Source: Toxonevra muliebris (taxonomy: Eukaryota > Arthropoda > Insecta > Diptera > Pallopteridae). From it: a stretch of DNA of 64,000 nt. A program made the translations under genes and the position numbers. The stretch's first letter is position 1; every line of letters begins with the position of its first letter. The notes under the pieces were generated by a model. It made no database searches. It saw only the letters and a list, made by a program, of their open reading frames with translations, and was not told where the DNA came from. Shown here in pieces: positions 12,100-22,789 of this stretch. Where the stretch lies: positions 86,122,400-86,186,399 of the forward strand of contig OY829328.1 of assembly GCA_963691655.1 (NCBI GenBank), written 5' to 3'.

Positions 12100-13085
12100 A
12101 TTTCTCTATCCACACCAGACTATTAAAAAACTTATAAATACAGGATATTTCTTTTGCAATGTATATGTATATAGATATAGCTGTACATTTACTCCTGAAT
12201 TTGTTTATGTATTTGTATTCTACCAAAGTTAGATACGTATTCACTCAGGTAAGATTATTACAGTCTTGTCAAAATTGGTTTACCTTCAAGGGCTCGTTCG
12301 TTTGCTCGACTCAAACTTGTACTTGTTGTTTTGTATTTATATCTACACAAATAAAGTTTATGATTATCTTTTTATTTTCTCTCTTCTCTTTCTCTCTCTC
12401 TCTCTCTTTGTTCTTTAGTTTCGTTATACCACAGTTGAAAAAATTTAATTTTATGCACTTTTGTTTGTGAGCAGTTGGATATAAACTTTTTAATAGGATA
12501 ATTGAAAGCAAAATAAACCAAAAAAAAAACAGGAATCTTTTTATTTGTATATTAAAAAATAAAGTTAGTAAATAAGTAAAGCAATTGTGTTTTTTTTTTA
12601 TTAGCGTGTATTGTTATTAAATTTTGTACTCACTTATTTTTTAATTCAGGTTTTAGTTTTATATATTTTTTTCAGGTATAGAATCAAATCTCCAAAGTAA
12701 ATAATAATAATTTCAAAATATTTTATTTTTCATAATTTTGAAAATATTTTTTATGAGACGTGGAAGTAGTAAAGTGACAGGTTTAGAAGAGTCAAATTGA
12801 ACTATGAATATGTTATCAGGATGTTTAAGGTAATCATAGCTTTTCCACTTTCTATAAATATAAATAAATTGTTATTCTACCACATTACCTTCGCATTTAT
12901 TTTTAATATCTCCCTTTATTAATGTAAATTCGTCCAGTATCCTCCTATTATTTACTTAGTGTTTAAGAAATCGAGCATTAAATACTAATTGGCTTAACTT
13001 TTCACTTTTTCTTTCCCTTACTGCAACCATTTTACTAATGTAAACAAATGTATATTTGTATATCATTTCACTGTTTTGCTTTTTC
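12100..13085. other. AT-rich non-coding stretch
   Basis: No gene recognised. It contains a CT microsatellite at 12376-12411 and poly(A)/poly(T) runs. Confidence 0.6.
12376..12411 (+). repeat. (CT)n microsatellite
   Basis: CTCT runs with a few TTC interruptions. It lies within a longer pyrimidine-rich stretch. Confidence 0.85.

Positions 13086-13087
<2 letters not shown>

Positions 13088-13134
<47 letters not shown>
13088..13134. repeat. (TA)n microsatellite
   Basis: About 19 uninterrupted TA units followed by TATG-interrupted units. It directly abuts the left end of the element at 13142. Confidence 0.95.
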
Positions 13135-13135
<1 letters not shown>

Positions 13136-13141
13136 GTATAT

Positions 13142-14047
13142 TAGAGCTGTAACGAAAATAGTTATGCAAATCTAAATCGAACTTCAAAGCGAAAAGAGAA
13201 ATATTCTTTATTCAAACCGTGAGAAAACTAAAGAAATTATAGAAATATTTGTTTGGCGAAATCGAAACCGAAAGTGTATGGAAACAATAATCTACATATA
13301 GAAATATGTTTTTAACGAAATCGATACTAAAAGTGAATATAGGAATATCGTTCAACGAGGTCGAAACTCAAAGTTAAAGCAAAAAGCGAATATAGAAATA
13401 TCTGTTTTCAAAAATCGACAACAAAAACAAAACCCAAAACACATATAGAAACTTTTTGAATGAAACCCAAGCATATCAAAAATGTATACAAAAATGGTTT
13501 TTAACTAAACTAAAACAAAGAAATAAATCGATGTGAAAATGTAGGTAACCGAAACAGAAATGAAAGCAAAACCTAAGTCAAACAGGCAAGATTTTTTTCA
13601 GTGAAACCAAAACCGAAATGCATAAACGAAAGCGAATATGGATACATTTCTTTTAGTGGATAAAATATTCTTTTCTAGGGTCAAGAAAAAATTAATACAA
13701 AATACGAAAGTGAATAAAGACGAAAAAATTGTTAATTTTTTATTAAAAATATTCTAAATTTTGATTTCACTTTTCAACAAATTACATGCAATAAATGAAA
13801 AACAGAAAATCTTTTAAAATCTTTTAATCTAAATCTTTTTGCAATTCAAAGTCTTAAAAAAATATAAAGGATTTGAATTCAATTCGCAAAAAAATACTTA
13901 CAAAAATCGATAACAAAAACGAAATAGAAACCGAACGCAAAGCAAAAAAATTATAATGTGCAATACTCAAATCTGTATCTTAAATTAAGATTTGGAGCGA
14001 ATATTTCGTTTAAGCATATGCGAAACAATAAATTCGTTACAACCCTA
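13142..14047. mobile_element. Candidate hAT-like non-autonomous TIR element with a CGAAA-rich repeat body
   Basis: The left end begins TAGAGCTGTAACGAA, and the right end read on the minus strand begins TAGGGTTGTAACGAA. That is about 16 bases of imperfect terminal inverted repeat flanking 906 bp. The interior is a degenerate repeat with words such as CGAAATCGAAACCGAAAG and GAATATAGAAATAT recurring roughly every 50-60 bp, and no open frame. The 8 bases on each side (13134-13141 and 14048-14055) match at only 5 of 8 positions, and the left side is in a TA microsatellite, so a target duplication is not demonstrated. The TAGRG...GTAACGA start resembles some hAT ends; family membership is inference. 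Confidence 0.55.
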
Positions 14048-14049
14048 AA

Positions 14050-15875
14050 TTATACGATATGTACGTATATGTTTCACAGTATATATAGAAAACATTATTA
14101 CGCAAATTATCACTAATATAAACGAACGAATGAACGAAAATTAAAAAGGGTATCAAATGTTGCCTTCGAGCGTCCTTCAAGTGAATATTATATTAAGTGT
14201 TGTATTTATAATTTGTGCGCATTTTGCACAAAATTATTGTGGCTGTGTGTGTGCGATAAAAAACCAATTCATTGTTGCATGAAAATTAAATTAAAATAAA
14301 TATACGCAAATATTTCTGTATCTTTTTTTTTTAATACATAATTGAAAGGAAACTTTAGTATCTTCTCCAGCATTTTTTTTTTTTTTATTATTATATTTTT
14401 CTGTTTGAAGATTTATTGAGTGAAAGTTTTATATCAATAAAGGAAATTTTTTAAATGGTGAATAAAATGAAGTTATAGCTCATTGATTTGTATCCAAATT
14501 ACATACTTAATTACATATTTACAAATGAAAGAACAGTTTTTCTTATATAGTTAAAGTTTACTTTTATCTCATCAAGTATAAATTTGTCTTTATGTATTTG
14601 TTTTTTACTATTTCAGATATTTTTCACAGCTGAGTGACTGCGGTGTATAAAGCTTACGGCGCACTGAGTGTGAGTATTCATTATTTCAATTTAAAATTAT
14701 TATACAAATATATTTTTAAGCATTTCAAAATTTACTTAGTTAGGTAAACTTTCGTATTGTATTTGTGAATAATGTTAAGACTATTTTCTCTGAATTATAT
14801 AACACATCTTTTGTTTACTTACTTTTGACTACAATTCATGAAAATCTACACATACAAAAAACTTTTGTAATTTTACAAGGAATTCCTACCCTAAGTCGCA
14901 TGAACTGAAAATTTTTGTTACATTTTATGAAAGCTGAAATGTAAGCATAAGAAAACTAAAATGAAAGTGTGAAAGTTTTTTATTTTTAAAACCAAACGAA
15001 GTAGACTAATTTGGTTTTAATTTTACAAGCCAAATTTTTATTACTTTTTATGATTTCTAGTCTTATTAATTTCAATTCTAGTGAAGAGTCAAATATGTTC
15101 TACCTTGTAACACTCTATCTTCATTTTTTTGAGCTTTTTTAAATCAGTCGAGTCAGCAAAGTCTGTACAGCCAGTTGAATCGGTTAAGTCAACATAGTCA
15201 TATGAGTTATAATTGTCAGCAGAGTCAATTGATACCAAGAGTTGAGTAAAAAAAAGAGACGCGTTTTTTCAGGCGAAAGAAAAGAGCGTCAGAACAACGT
15301 GAGTGCGATGATAACGAAATGTTCCGAAAAGTTCCGAAAATTAATCTGAAAAATAAAACGCCTAACTGATGATTTGAAGACCGAACCCTCTTTCTGTAGT
15401 TAGGATTAAGATAAAAATTTGGTGTTAAATATCTAAGGTGTGATAAGGTTAGGGCATCACGATTAGGGATCACTTGATCATTTGTAAACCGCAATGTCTG
15501 ATTTTGATATTCCTACAAAGCTTGCTAGACTTTGTAAATTGACAGTGACCGACAGCGCAGTGAAAATAAGAACTGACCTTTCCTCATCATTTAATACCAA
15601 ACGAGGTCTCGGACAAGGGAATTTAAAATCATGCCAATTTTTCAATTTTATGCTGTAGAAAATAATTCTTGCTGCAAAGATCAGCATCACCGCACTATCT
15701 TTTACAAGAGGGTCATGCTACTTGCAACGAAACAGTTGCTGTTCCGCCAACAGGTACTACTACAGGCGCGTAAGACAACTAAGTAACGGACCCTTCTCTC
15801 GACGGGTGAAGGAAATGATCTATTAGTCTCTCATATGACGAGTACGATGACGACCAAAGTTGAATAGCAGTAGGG
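14050..15875. other. Non-coding stretch, partly less AT-rich
   Basis: No gene recognised. From about 15225 to 15870 the sequence is noticeably less AT-rich, and minus-strand frames 15225-15494 and 15478-15690 are open, but neither shows a domain I know. Given the LINE fragment just to the right, this part may be unrecognised transposon sequence. Confidence 0.5.
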
Positions 15876-15879
15876 ATCT

Positions 15880-16075
15880 TTCGAGAGTAAGCTATGGTCT
15901 AATTTGCGTGGCATTAAGTGTATAAAAATAAAGCGTGTTCGCTGGCTTGATCATGTTGACCACATGGAAAAAAACGCTCTGGCTATTCGAATTCGAAGGA
16001 ATTATATTCGAGCCGTTCAATGAAACGCGCAGAAGAATACGACCTAATCTACATTTTAAAGGCCATGTACAGGTA
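15880..16075 (+). pseudogene. LINE reverse transcriptase C-terminal fragment, frameshifted
   Basis: In one frame (about 15883-15999) the translation contains KLWSNLRGIKCIKIKRVRWL followed by DHVDHMEKNA. This corresponds to the RLRWLGHVxRM block found after the RT domain in many insect non-LTR elements. In a second frame (about 16011-16070) it continues as FEPFNETRRRIRPNLHF, matching the GTRRRGRPxLRW block that normally follows in the same protein. The two blocks are in register but in different frames, so a frameshift has occurred. Upstream RT motifs are not visible. It is a dead fragment, unlike the WIGH-type fragment at the window start in exact wording, so probably a different element. Confidence 0.7.
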
Positions 16076-16079
16076 AACT

Positions 16080-17698
16080 GATTGGTTTTGGTCTTACTTT
16101 CAAGCGATTTATAGGCTTTAGTCTCTTTCTGCTTCTCCGTTGCTTCTGATATACATATTCTATTTAATTCAAGTCATAGCGATAAGAAAGTAAGGACATT
16201 TTGGAGACGAAAACTTTTCCCAACGCTTTTTCCGATAACTACCTCAGCCTTTATGATGCTTGTTCGGACATTTAGTCAATAGGTGAGAGGTGAATCCGAA
16301 GCATAGGAGGGCTATAATAACTTCCTTTAAAACTTAAATCTATTCTATTATTTCTTTTTGCATGTTAATAACACTTTGGTATTTCATGAACTGTCAAGCT
16401 TTTTGGCATATACATATATCAGTTTTTGCCACTGTGCACGTAATAATTTTTAATGTAGTAATATTTAATTTAAAATTGCATTTAAATCAGCAGCGTCGCA
16501 ATTCATTGTCAAAGCATATAAACAAACATGTAAGCAACAATATCGCAGCCAAACAGAAACAAAACTCAATGAACAGTAAACTTTTTATGTGTTAAAAATA
16601 TACTCGTTTATAGAAAAACTAAATGTAAATACAATGCTAATAAACACTTTCGAGATATCATATATTTTCTTTAAAGATATTTCACAGGTTTCGCTGCGCG
16701 CACACAAAATGATTTAAGGGCAATCAATGCAAAGGAGAAAAGCAGCAGCAACAAAATTTTTTATCTCTTTTTTTGGTTTTTTTTTTTTTTTTTTTGAGGG
16801 TGGAAAAGGAACAATTCATCTATGGAAAATTCAGTGGTGATTTTTTCTTGTGCTTTTTTTTTATTCCAACCATTTTCTAAATCATCTCTGCTGCTATAAA
16901 CACAAAACAAAAAATTGACAGAAGAGAAAACAGTATCTAGAAAGCACCGTAACCTTTATGGACTACAAAAAAAAAAATCGCTGTCCATTCATGAAACGCG
17001 GCTTGGCATTTAAATGCAGTCAAGTGTGAAAATCACTTAAGAAGCGAAAGAAAAAAAGGGTTGGTTGAAAACAGTTTTAGTCACACTAATACACACAAAC
17101 AGACACAAACGCTTCCAATGCAAATAAAAAACAAATGTATAGCATAATAGTAAATCCAATAGCTGGAATAAGTAAAAGCGGTGCCAAGCAGCTAGTGGTC
17201 GCAGAAATCTAACTTCAATTGGAAAAGAAGAAGCTACTAAATTGTGTAAATAAATTTGAATGCATATAGCAAAAACAAAAAACTTGCACATGTATGTATG
17301 AATGTGTTGGACAAGAACCACAATGACAGCATGTGCTATAGAAATACATATATATGTACACAGAACAAATGAAAGAAAAAAATATAAAGTATAAAAAAGA
17401 CAGGCAAATAAACACTTGCAAACTCACACACACACACCTACAACCAAATTTATACAAAACTAATGTTGCCATTTAAGCAGAAAAGTGCCATGCATGATTT
17501 AGTTGACGAAGCGTAAAAACGTCGACAATCGTGTGCATAAGAAATGACTGCACAAAAAACGAAATACATTTATGATATATTGTTTTTATATACAATATTC
17601 ATAGCAAAACTTTAAAATCTCTAGAAATATAAAAAGAGAATAAGTAGTCTCAAGTGATTAGCTTTGAAACGAGCTCTATATTTTGAACATCGTTGTCA
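16080..17698. other. AT-rich non-coding stretch
   Basis: No gene recognised. A 19-base poly(T) run lies at 16777-16795. Small frames at 16362-16595 and 17037-17472 have no identifiable domains. Confidence 0.6.
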
Positions 17699-17699
17699 T

Positions 17700-17948
17700 T
17701 GGTCGCCGTAGCCTAGTGGTTAGTGTGTTGGACTGCTACGCAGAGGTGCTCGGTTTATTATCTCGGCACGCTCAAAAATCAAAAAATTGAAAAATAAAAA
17801 TTGTTCATTTGAAAAGCTTTTCACTTCGCCGTTCGTATTCGGCATAAAACTCTAGGTCCTTTCCATTCGTGTATAAATAAATATAGCTCACACAATATGA
17901 ATGGATGCGAAAAGCTCGGCGTTGGCCCTCCAGGGGCTGTTGTAACAA
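17700..17948 (+). mobile_element. tRNA-derived SINE, nearly complete copy
   Basis: The 5' head resembles a tRNA: TAGCCTAGTGGTTAG (17709-17723) matches a polymerase III A box, and a decayed B-box-like region follows at 17746-17765. The body carries CGCCGTTCGTATTCGGCATA (17827-17846) and AAAACTCTAGGTCC, and the 3' part ends with AAAGCTCGGCGTTGG and CCCTCCAGGGGCTGTTGTAA. The body is shared with copies at 44690-44848 (minus) and 62427-62545 (plus). The 3' end is shared with 33467-33535 (minus). A non-autonomous retrotransposon of this type is transcribed by Pol III and mobilised by a partner LINE. No clean target duplication is seen. Confidence 0.85.
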
Positions 17949-17949
17949 T

Positions 17950-18944
17950 CAATTGATACATTTACATTTAGAGATATTTAGAGTAACGAGAGAGGTTCAT
18001 GTTTCCAAAGTAGATTCAAGACACAAATTTTTAGTTGAAAAATGAATTTAAACTATTTTGTAAGAGGTACAACCAGATACTAGTCATAAACCAGAATTCG
18101 AAAATGTGTCAAAAAACAAAACAATAGCTTCATTTTTCTATACGTTTCAAAAATAGCTGTAACCTTCTAAAGAATAAAACATTGATAGAAACTATAAATA
18201 TAATAGCAATAAACTGCCGCAAGCCTGCTATAGTCTTTATAGAAGGCGACCATAAGCATGGGTTAAGTCTGAAAGAAGCTGGTCAGAAGTTCGCACTAGA
18301 TAACAGTTGCCCACGCATTTATTCGATAATCTAAATTTATAAAGTTTGCTGAACAAAATGAGGCATCAATAACCACAAGCCTACCAGAAGCCAATTATAG
18401 CCATTTTCTTATATTGAGTTTGAGTGAGTGTAGAATGTTCTCAATTCAGTTGAAGCAAGTTACTCCAGAAATTCCCAATGACCTATATGTAGTACCGTTA
18501 AGAAAGTTTAGATTTTGATCGAATATATTCTCGTTTATGTAGTTAAATTTAAGCGTTTCTGAAGAGTACTACATAAAGGAAGTTGGACATATCTGGGTTA
18601 AATAAAGCCTAAAAAATCTGTGAGTGGTTACAACCTTAAATCAAAAAATCAAAAACTGAAATGAAAGGTATTTACTTGTAACACCATAAGATTCAAGAAA
18701 AAATCAATTACAGCTATCAACTATCTGCTATTTTTGCAGAATTTTTTGTTCCGAGAATTGAAAAAAAAATTGTTTCGTCACCGAAGTCATGGTTTATCAC
18801 ATTTATTATCGTTTTCAAATCAAAAGACGCTAGTACGAATCTAAAATAGTTTTAAATATTTTACATCAGTATAGAAAACGTTAAATTGGTTTTACATGTT
18901 GAGATATAGGTCATTTGATTTGGTTTGAGGACATTTTTAACATG
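17950..18944. other. Non-coding stretch
   Basis: No gene recognised and no repeat structure visible by eye. Confidence 0.55.
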
Positions 18945-18945
18945 G

Positions 18946-19707
18946 AAACCCGGCTATGCTCTTTATCTGACGTTTGACTTTTTTTTCATCTGATTTTTCA
19001 TCTGAATTTTATTTCGAATTTTGGCTGGAGCTTTTGTTTGAATTTGGTCTGAATTTTAGTCTGAGCTTTGGTCTGAATTTAATAAATTTTTGCTCCAAAT
19101 TTTGATCCGAGCCTTTTGTTCAAATTTCAAATCTGAATTTGGGTCTGAATTTGGCCTGAGCCTAGGTTTTTTTTCGTTTGAATTTGGGTCTGAAGTTGAT
19201 CAGAATTTCGGTCTGAATTTAACCTGAGCATAGGCTTGCTTTTTGGTTGAATTTGATTGGAATCCTAGTCTGGATTTGATCTGAGCCTTGGTTTACCTTT
19301 CGTCTGAATTTGACTTTGAATTTAATTAGAATTTTGGTCTGGCTTTAATTTTTGTCTTAATTTTGGTCTGAATTTGTGTCTAAGTTTTTGTACGCTTTTG
19401 ATCTGATTTTATTCAAAATCTGAATTTTAGTCAGTATTTGATCTCAATTTTCATCTCATTTTAGTATGAATTTTAGTATGAATCTTTGTCTGAGTTAAGT
19501 CTGAATTTTGGCCAGGGTTTTGGTTTGTGTTTTGTCTACGAGTTGGGTCTCAATTCTGGTTTGAATTTAAGTCGGAATTTATTCGGATTTTTTCTCTAGA
19601 TTTTGTGCTAAGTTTTGCCTAATTTTTTGAGATTTTTGGTCTCATTTTGGAATGAGTTTTGAAGTTGTTTTTAAACTTGGTTTCGATCGGATAGTGCGTC
19701 CGGGTTT
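18946..19707 (+). repeat. Degenerate TCTGAATTT array bounded by an AAACCCGG inverted repeat
   Basis: From about 18990 to 19670 the words GTCTGAATTTTG, GATCTGAGC and TTTGGTCTGAATTT recur at roughly 12-18 base spacing with heavy substitution. AAACCCGG at 18946-18953 and its complement CCGGGTTT at 19700-19707 lie just outside the two ends of the array. They may be remnants of terminal inverted repeats, but eight bases can occur by chance. Confidence 0.7.
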
Positions 19708-19709
19708 AT

Positions 19710-20350
19710 TGGGCTCTAATTTCAGCCTTGCCGCTATTCCGTTGTAGTCTTCAATACAATACAAAGTTACTGCAATTTAATATAATTGTTGTCTTTGTAA
19801 CTAAAACTTAGTCAAAATATTTTGAATATACATAGATGAATTTAAATTCTTTAATTTTGTGTGCATTCGTTTGTAATCGTTTGTTTACTTTCTTGTGTGT
19901 ATATGAATTTATATATAAGCATGTATTTATAACAACTCAACCCTTTTTGGAATTAATTATCTCTAATAATAGTAAAATTAATTATTATAATTTTTTATTT
20001 TAATTTTTTAATGCAATATGATGTTATCATTAATGTCAACACTTAATGAATGCCACTTGCAGGAAAAGAATACAAATTTATGTATGTAAACATTTCTAAT
20101 GTATGACTCATTTAAGCATTTATGTATTTGTTTCTTTTAAATATAATTCATATTAATTTAGTTTTCGTGAAAAAACATCCAAAACCCAATTATAAAAACC
20201 ATAATTAAATAATCAAAACAATATTTTCTCAAATACAAAATAATTTTAATATATATGCGGAATTTGAGTTTCCTTTAAAAGAAAAAACCTTTGTTGTATG
20301 ACTTTTTATATGAAATATTTTGTTATGAGAAGAACTTTTAATTTGTCTTT
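19710..20350. other. AT-rich non-coding stretch
   Basis: No gene recognised. Confidence 0.6.
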
Positions 20351-20352
20351 TT

Positions 20353-20598
20353 TTAAATCTTTTTGACATAAGTGGTTATGATACAGCAGACGGTGAACGT
20401 GACTTTAAACTCAAATGCAATATAAAACTTTGCGTGAAACCCTTTACATGGAGAAACTTGATATACTCTATATAATTTGCTTCTTCTGAATACCTTCTGA
20501 GCCATTGTAGATCCAAGGGTGCATATAGGTAAAATCGGTTGCTTCTGCTCTGTTCCTAAGTGTTTCAACTTAAGTTTTACGGTGGGATGATGATTCAT
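20353..20598 (-). CDS. Unassigned 81-residue open frame downstream of the receptor gene
   Basis: The frame begins with ATG at 20596-20598 and stops at 20353. It lies on the same strand as the ionotropic receptor, about 350 bp beyond that gene's stop. The product is basic with a hydrophobic Cys-containing C-terminus, and I recognise no domain. The local base composition is less AT-rich than the flanks, which is the only reason to list it. It could be a scrap of a decayed gene or transposon, or chance. Confidence 0.15.
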   Translation of the reverse strand: MNHHPTVKLKLKHLGTEQKQPILPICTLGSTMAQKVFRRSKLYRVYQVSPCKGFHAKFYIAFEFKVTFTVCCIITTYVKKI

Positions 20599-20945
20599 GG
20601 TTTCTGAACTTAAATACTTTTTAAGAACCTAAATGTAATAAAATTGATCTAATTTTTTGTATTAAAATATTGTGATAAAATAAATATTAGTATGAGCATT
20701 TATCATAAAAAATTAAATGTCGAATTCATAACATTACATAAATATCATAAGTATTAATAACTCTATAAGTTAATTAAAATATTTTTATAATGTATTAAAA
20801 GTGTGAGTTATGATTACTAAAATATTGTTTTTATAAACTTTTAAGTTCTAGCCCGTGATAATTTGAAATACCAGTTTATAAATTTGGAAATCTGACCTCC
20901 AGTTCTGGTTTAAGTAGGTACTTATACTTTTAATTATTTACAAAA

Positions 20946-22781
20946 TCACTTGCTACCACTATTCCATCTAAAGTAGATATATTCCGTAATAAATACAACA
21001 ATAGCAACTGTCACAATTACACTGTATATCCACCATATCCAATAAAGGTCAAGCACCTTTAACGGTTTTACATTATCAACATTCTGTAATGCGTTATCCT
21101 TAATCAAACCAGCTGCTTTCATTTCATCATATGACATTTGCTTCCATAAAACCATTAAACCAGATTCCTGCAATTGTGATATCAAGATATTAAGTGCACT
21201 ACGATAAATGGAATGCGGATGCAGCCGGAGTGCTAAATAGTAAGAGCGAATGTTAATTTTTTCCTCCAAATAAAAAAGTGCACGCGGTAAAATTTGTTGT
21301 TGCCTTGATACTACCAACCACGTCAAGGACGTAGTAAAGTAACCATATTTTGTATTCATTGAATTGAACCGCTGATGATATTCACTTAGATTATTTGCAA
21401 TAATAAATTTGTCTTTTATGCCCTGTTGAATGTTGGGATCTTCTTCCATAAACTGATATTGTTGTGGATGTACATATATTTTTACTGACGATTTGAGTAG
21501 CTGCTCCAATGTTTCAATAGGTTTAACAGGTGGAGAACTTGTTAAATATGTTTTCAAATATGCGGTGTATGTGGTGCTCACAAAAATTCCAATAATAAAT
21601 ATTAATGTATAAATAAACTTTTTGAAACTTGTGAGTTTCAATAGCTGAAAATGCATGGTTTGCCCTAATATGCCACGAAGTGTTATTGCTGTTATCATAT
21701 ATGAGAAAGTGGGAAGAATTCTACTCTCTTGATGCTGGACATATACTTTTTCAAGTGTGAGCAAAGTGGAAAAGATTAGCAATAGCAGCATAATGATTAT
21801 TGTGTATAATGTATTAAATATGTACGGAAAAACCTCTGTCACAGTTAAAGGCGGTGCAAATGGTAGCATTGGGCAAATTGATCCCTGCTCCAATAGAGCC
21901 GAAAATTCATGTCTGCTCTGTGAATTCATAAACTCCCACATATTTATCGTCATCTCAATTGTTCCATTCATTATCATATTGTTGAATTCAAGGGACAAAT
22001 TATTAGATTCTTTTTTTATATGAGTTGGATACACTAATATTGCATTGTGTTTCCTAACGAAAGCTTCTATAATCTTAACCAAATAGCCCTTAACATGAAG
22101 TTTACCGTTTTCGTCTCTATGTACTAAAGTGCGTGGTTCACCATGAAAGGGCATTGTGTGTATCGCGCCACCTTTCATATCCGACAAACGATTAGGAAAG
22201 ATGTCCTCATGTAGCTGTTTCCTTTCTATACCGAATATCGGGAATTGCGCATAGGTATAGAAATGTTGACTAGTCACAAAATCCTTAAATATGGCAACGG
22301 TGTTTAGTAGAAAATACTGCTTACAGTATTCGAAACATTTTTGCAGTTGAGCTTCTTGACTTCCAATCTCATATGATTTATTCCAATAAAAAACTATGCG
22401 AGCGTTTCTTTTATAACCCAAGAAACTTAGCAGTTTTTGAAGCATGCGTGTCTGGAAATTTCCATCAATGCAATAAACAACAAGTAATTCGTCATTAAAG
22501 TCATTATTTCTACTGTAGTCTTTATAAATGTTGAGCGTTATGGTATCCAATAATATTACTGGTGCTTCAAAAAATTCTTTTTTTATTTTAAGTTCTTCTA
22601 AACACATTTGACTACCACTCATGAATACAACGAGCGTCTCATAATGGTGTTCCAGTTCTAGTTTTTTTAAGAATTCTGTAATACTAGTTCGATTTGGATT
22701 GCTAAAACTTTTAGCTATTCGAAAAGTTAGAAGCAAAAATAATAATGAAGAAAACTTGAATTTTTGTATGTGTTGAAGCAT
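20946..22781 (-). CDS. Divergent ionotropic receptor (IR), intronless, intact
   Basis: This 611-residue protein has the architecture of insect ionotropic receptors, variant glutamate-receptor relatives that act as ligand-gated cation channels in the membrane of chemosensory neurons, usually with a co-receptor. A hydrophobic N-terminus (about 1-26) is a likely signal peptide. The ligand-binding lobe S1 lies at about 200-310 (with GYLVKIIEAFVRK at 232-244). TM1 is at about 318-343, a pore segment at 358-378, TM2 at 388-412, S2 at 416-565 (with LQESGLMVLWKQM at 537-549) and TM3 at 577-601, with a short cytoplasmic tail. STTYTAYLKTYLTSSP (402-417) stands where conventional receptors have SYTANLAAF. 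The ATG at 22779-22781 is directly followed by the signal peptide, which supports this start. No intron is needed, as in many divergent IRs such as those of the Drosophila Ir20a-type group; I cannot name the orthologue. ATTAAA lies about 15 bases past the stop on the minus strand and could be a polyadenylation signal. Confidence 0.93.
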   Translation of the reverse strand: MLQHIQKFKFSSLLFLLLTFRIAKSFSNPNRTSITEFLKKLELEHHYETLVVFMSGSQMCLEELKIKKEFFEAPVILLDTITLNIYKDYSRNNDFNDELLVVYCIDGNFQTRMLQKLLSFLGYKRNARIVFYWNKSYEIGSQEAQLQKCFEYCKQYFLLNTVAIFKDFVTSQHFYTYAQFPIFGIERKQLHEDIFPNRLSDMKGGAIHTMPFHGEPRTLVHRDENGKLHVKGYLVKIIEAFVRKHNAILVYPTHIKKESNNLSLEFNNMIMNGTIEMTINMWEFMNSQSRHEFSALLEQGSICPMLPFAPPLTVTEVFPYIFNTLYTIIIMLLLLIFSTLLTLEKVYVQHQESRILPTFSYMITAITLRGILGQTMHFQLLKLTSFKKFIYTLIFIIGIFVSTTYTAYLKTYLTSSPPVKPIETLEQLLKSSVKIYVHPQQYQFMEEDPNIQQGIKDKFIIANNLSEYHQRFNSMNTKYGYFTTSLTWLVVSRQQQILPRALFYLEEKINIRSYYLALRLHPHSIYRSALNILISQLQESGLMVLWKQMSYDEMKAAGLIKDNALQNVDNVKPLKVLDLYWIWWIYSVIVTVAIVVFITEYIYFRWNSGSK

Positions 22782-22789
22782 TTCAAAAA

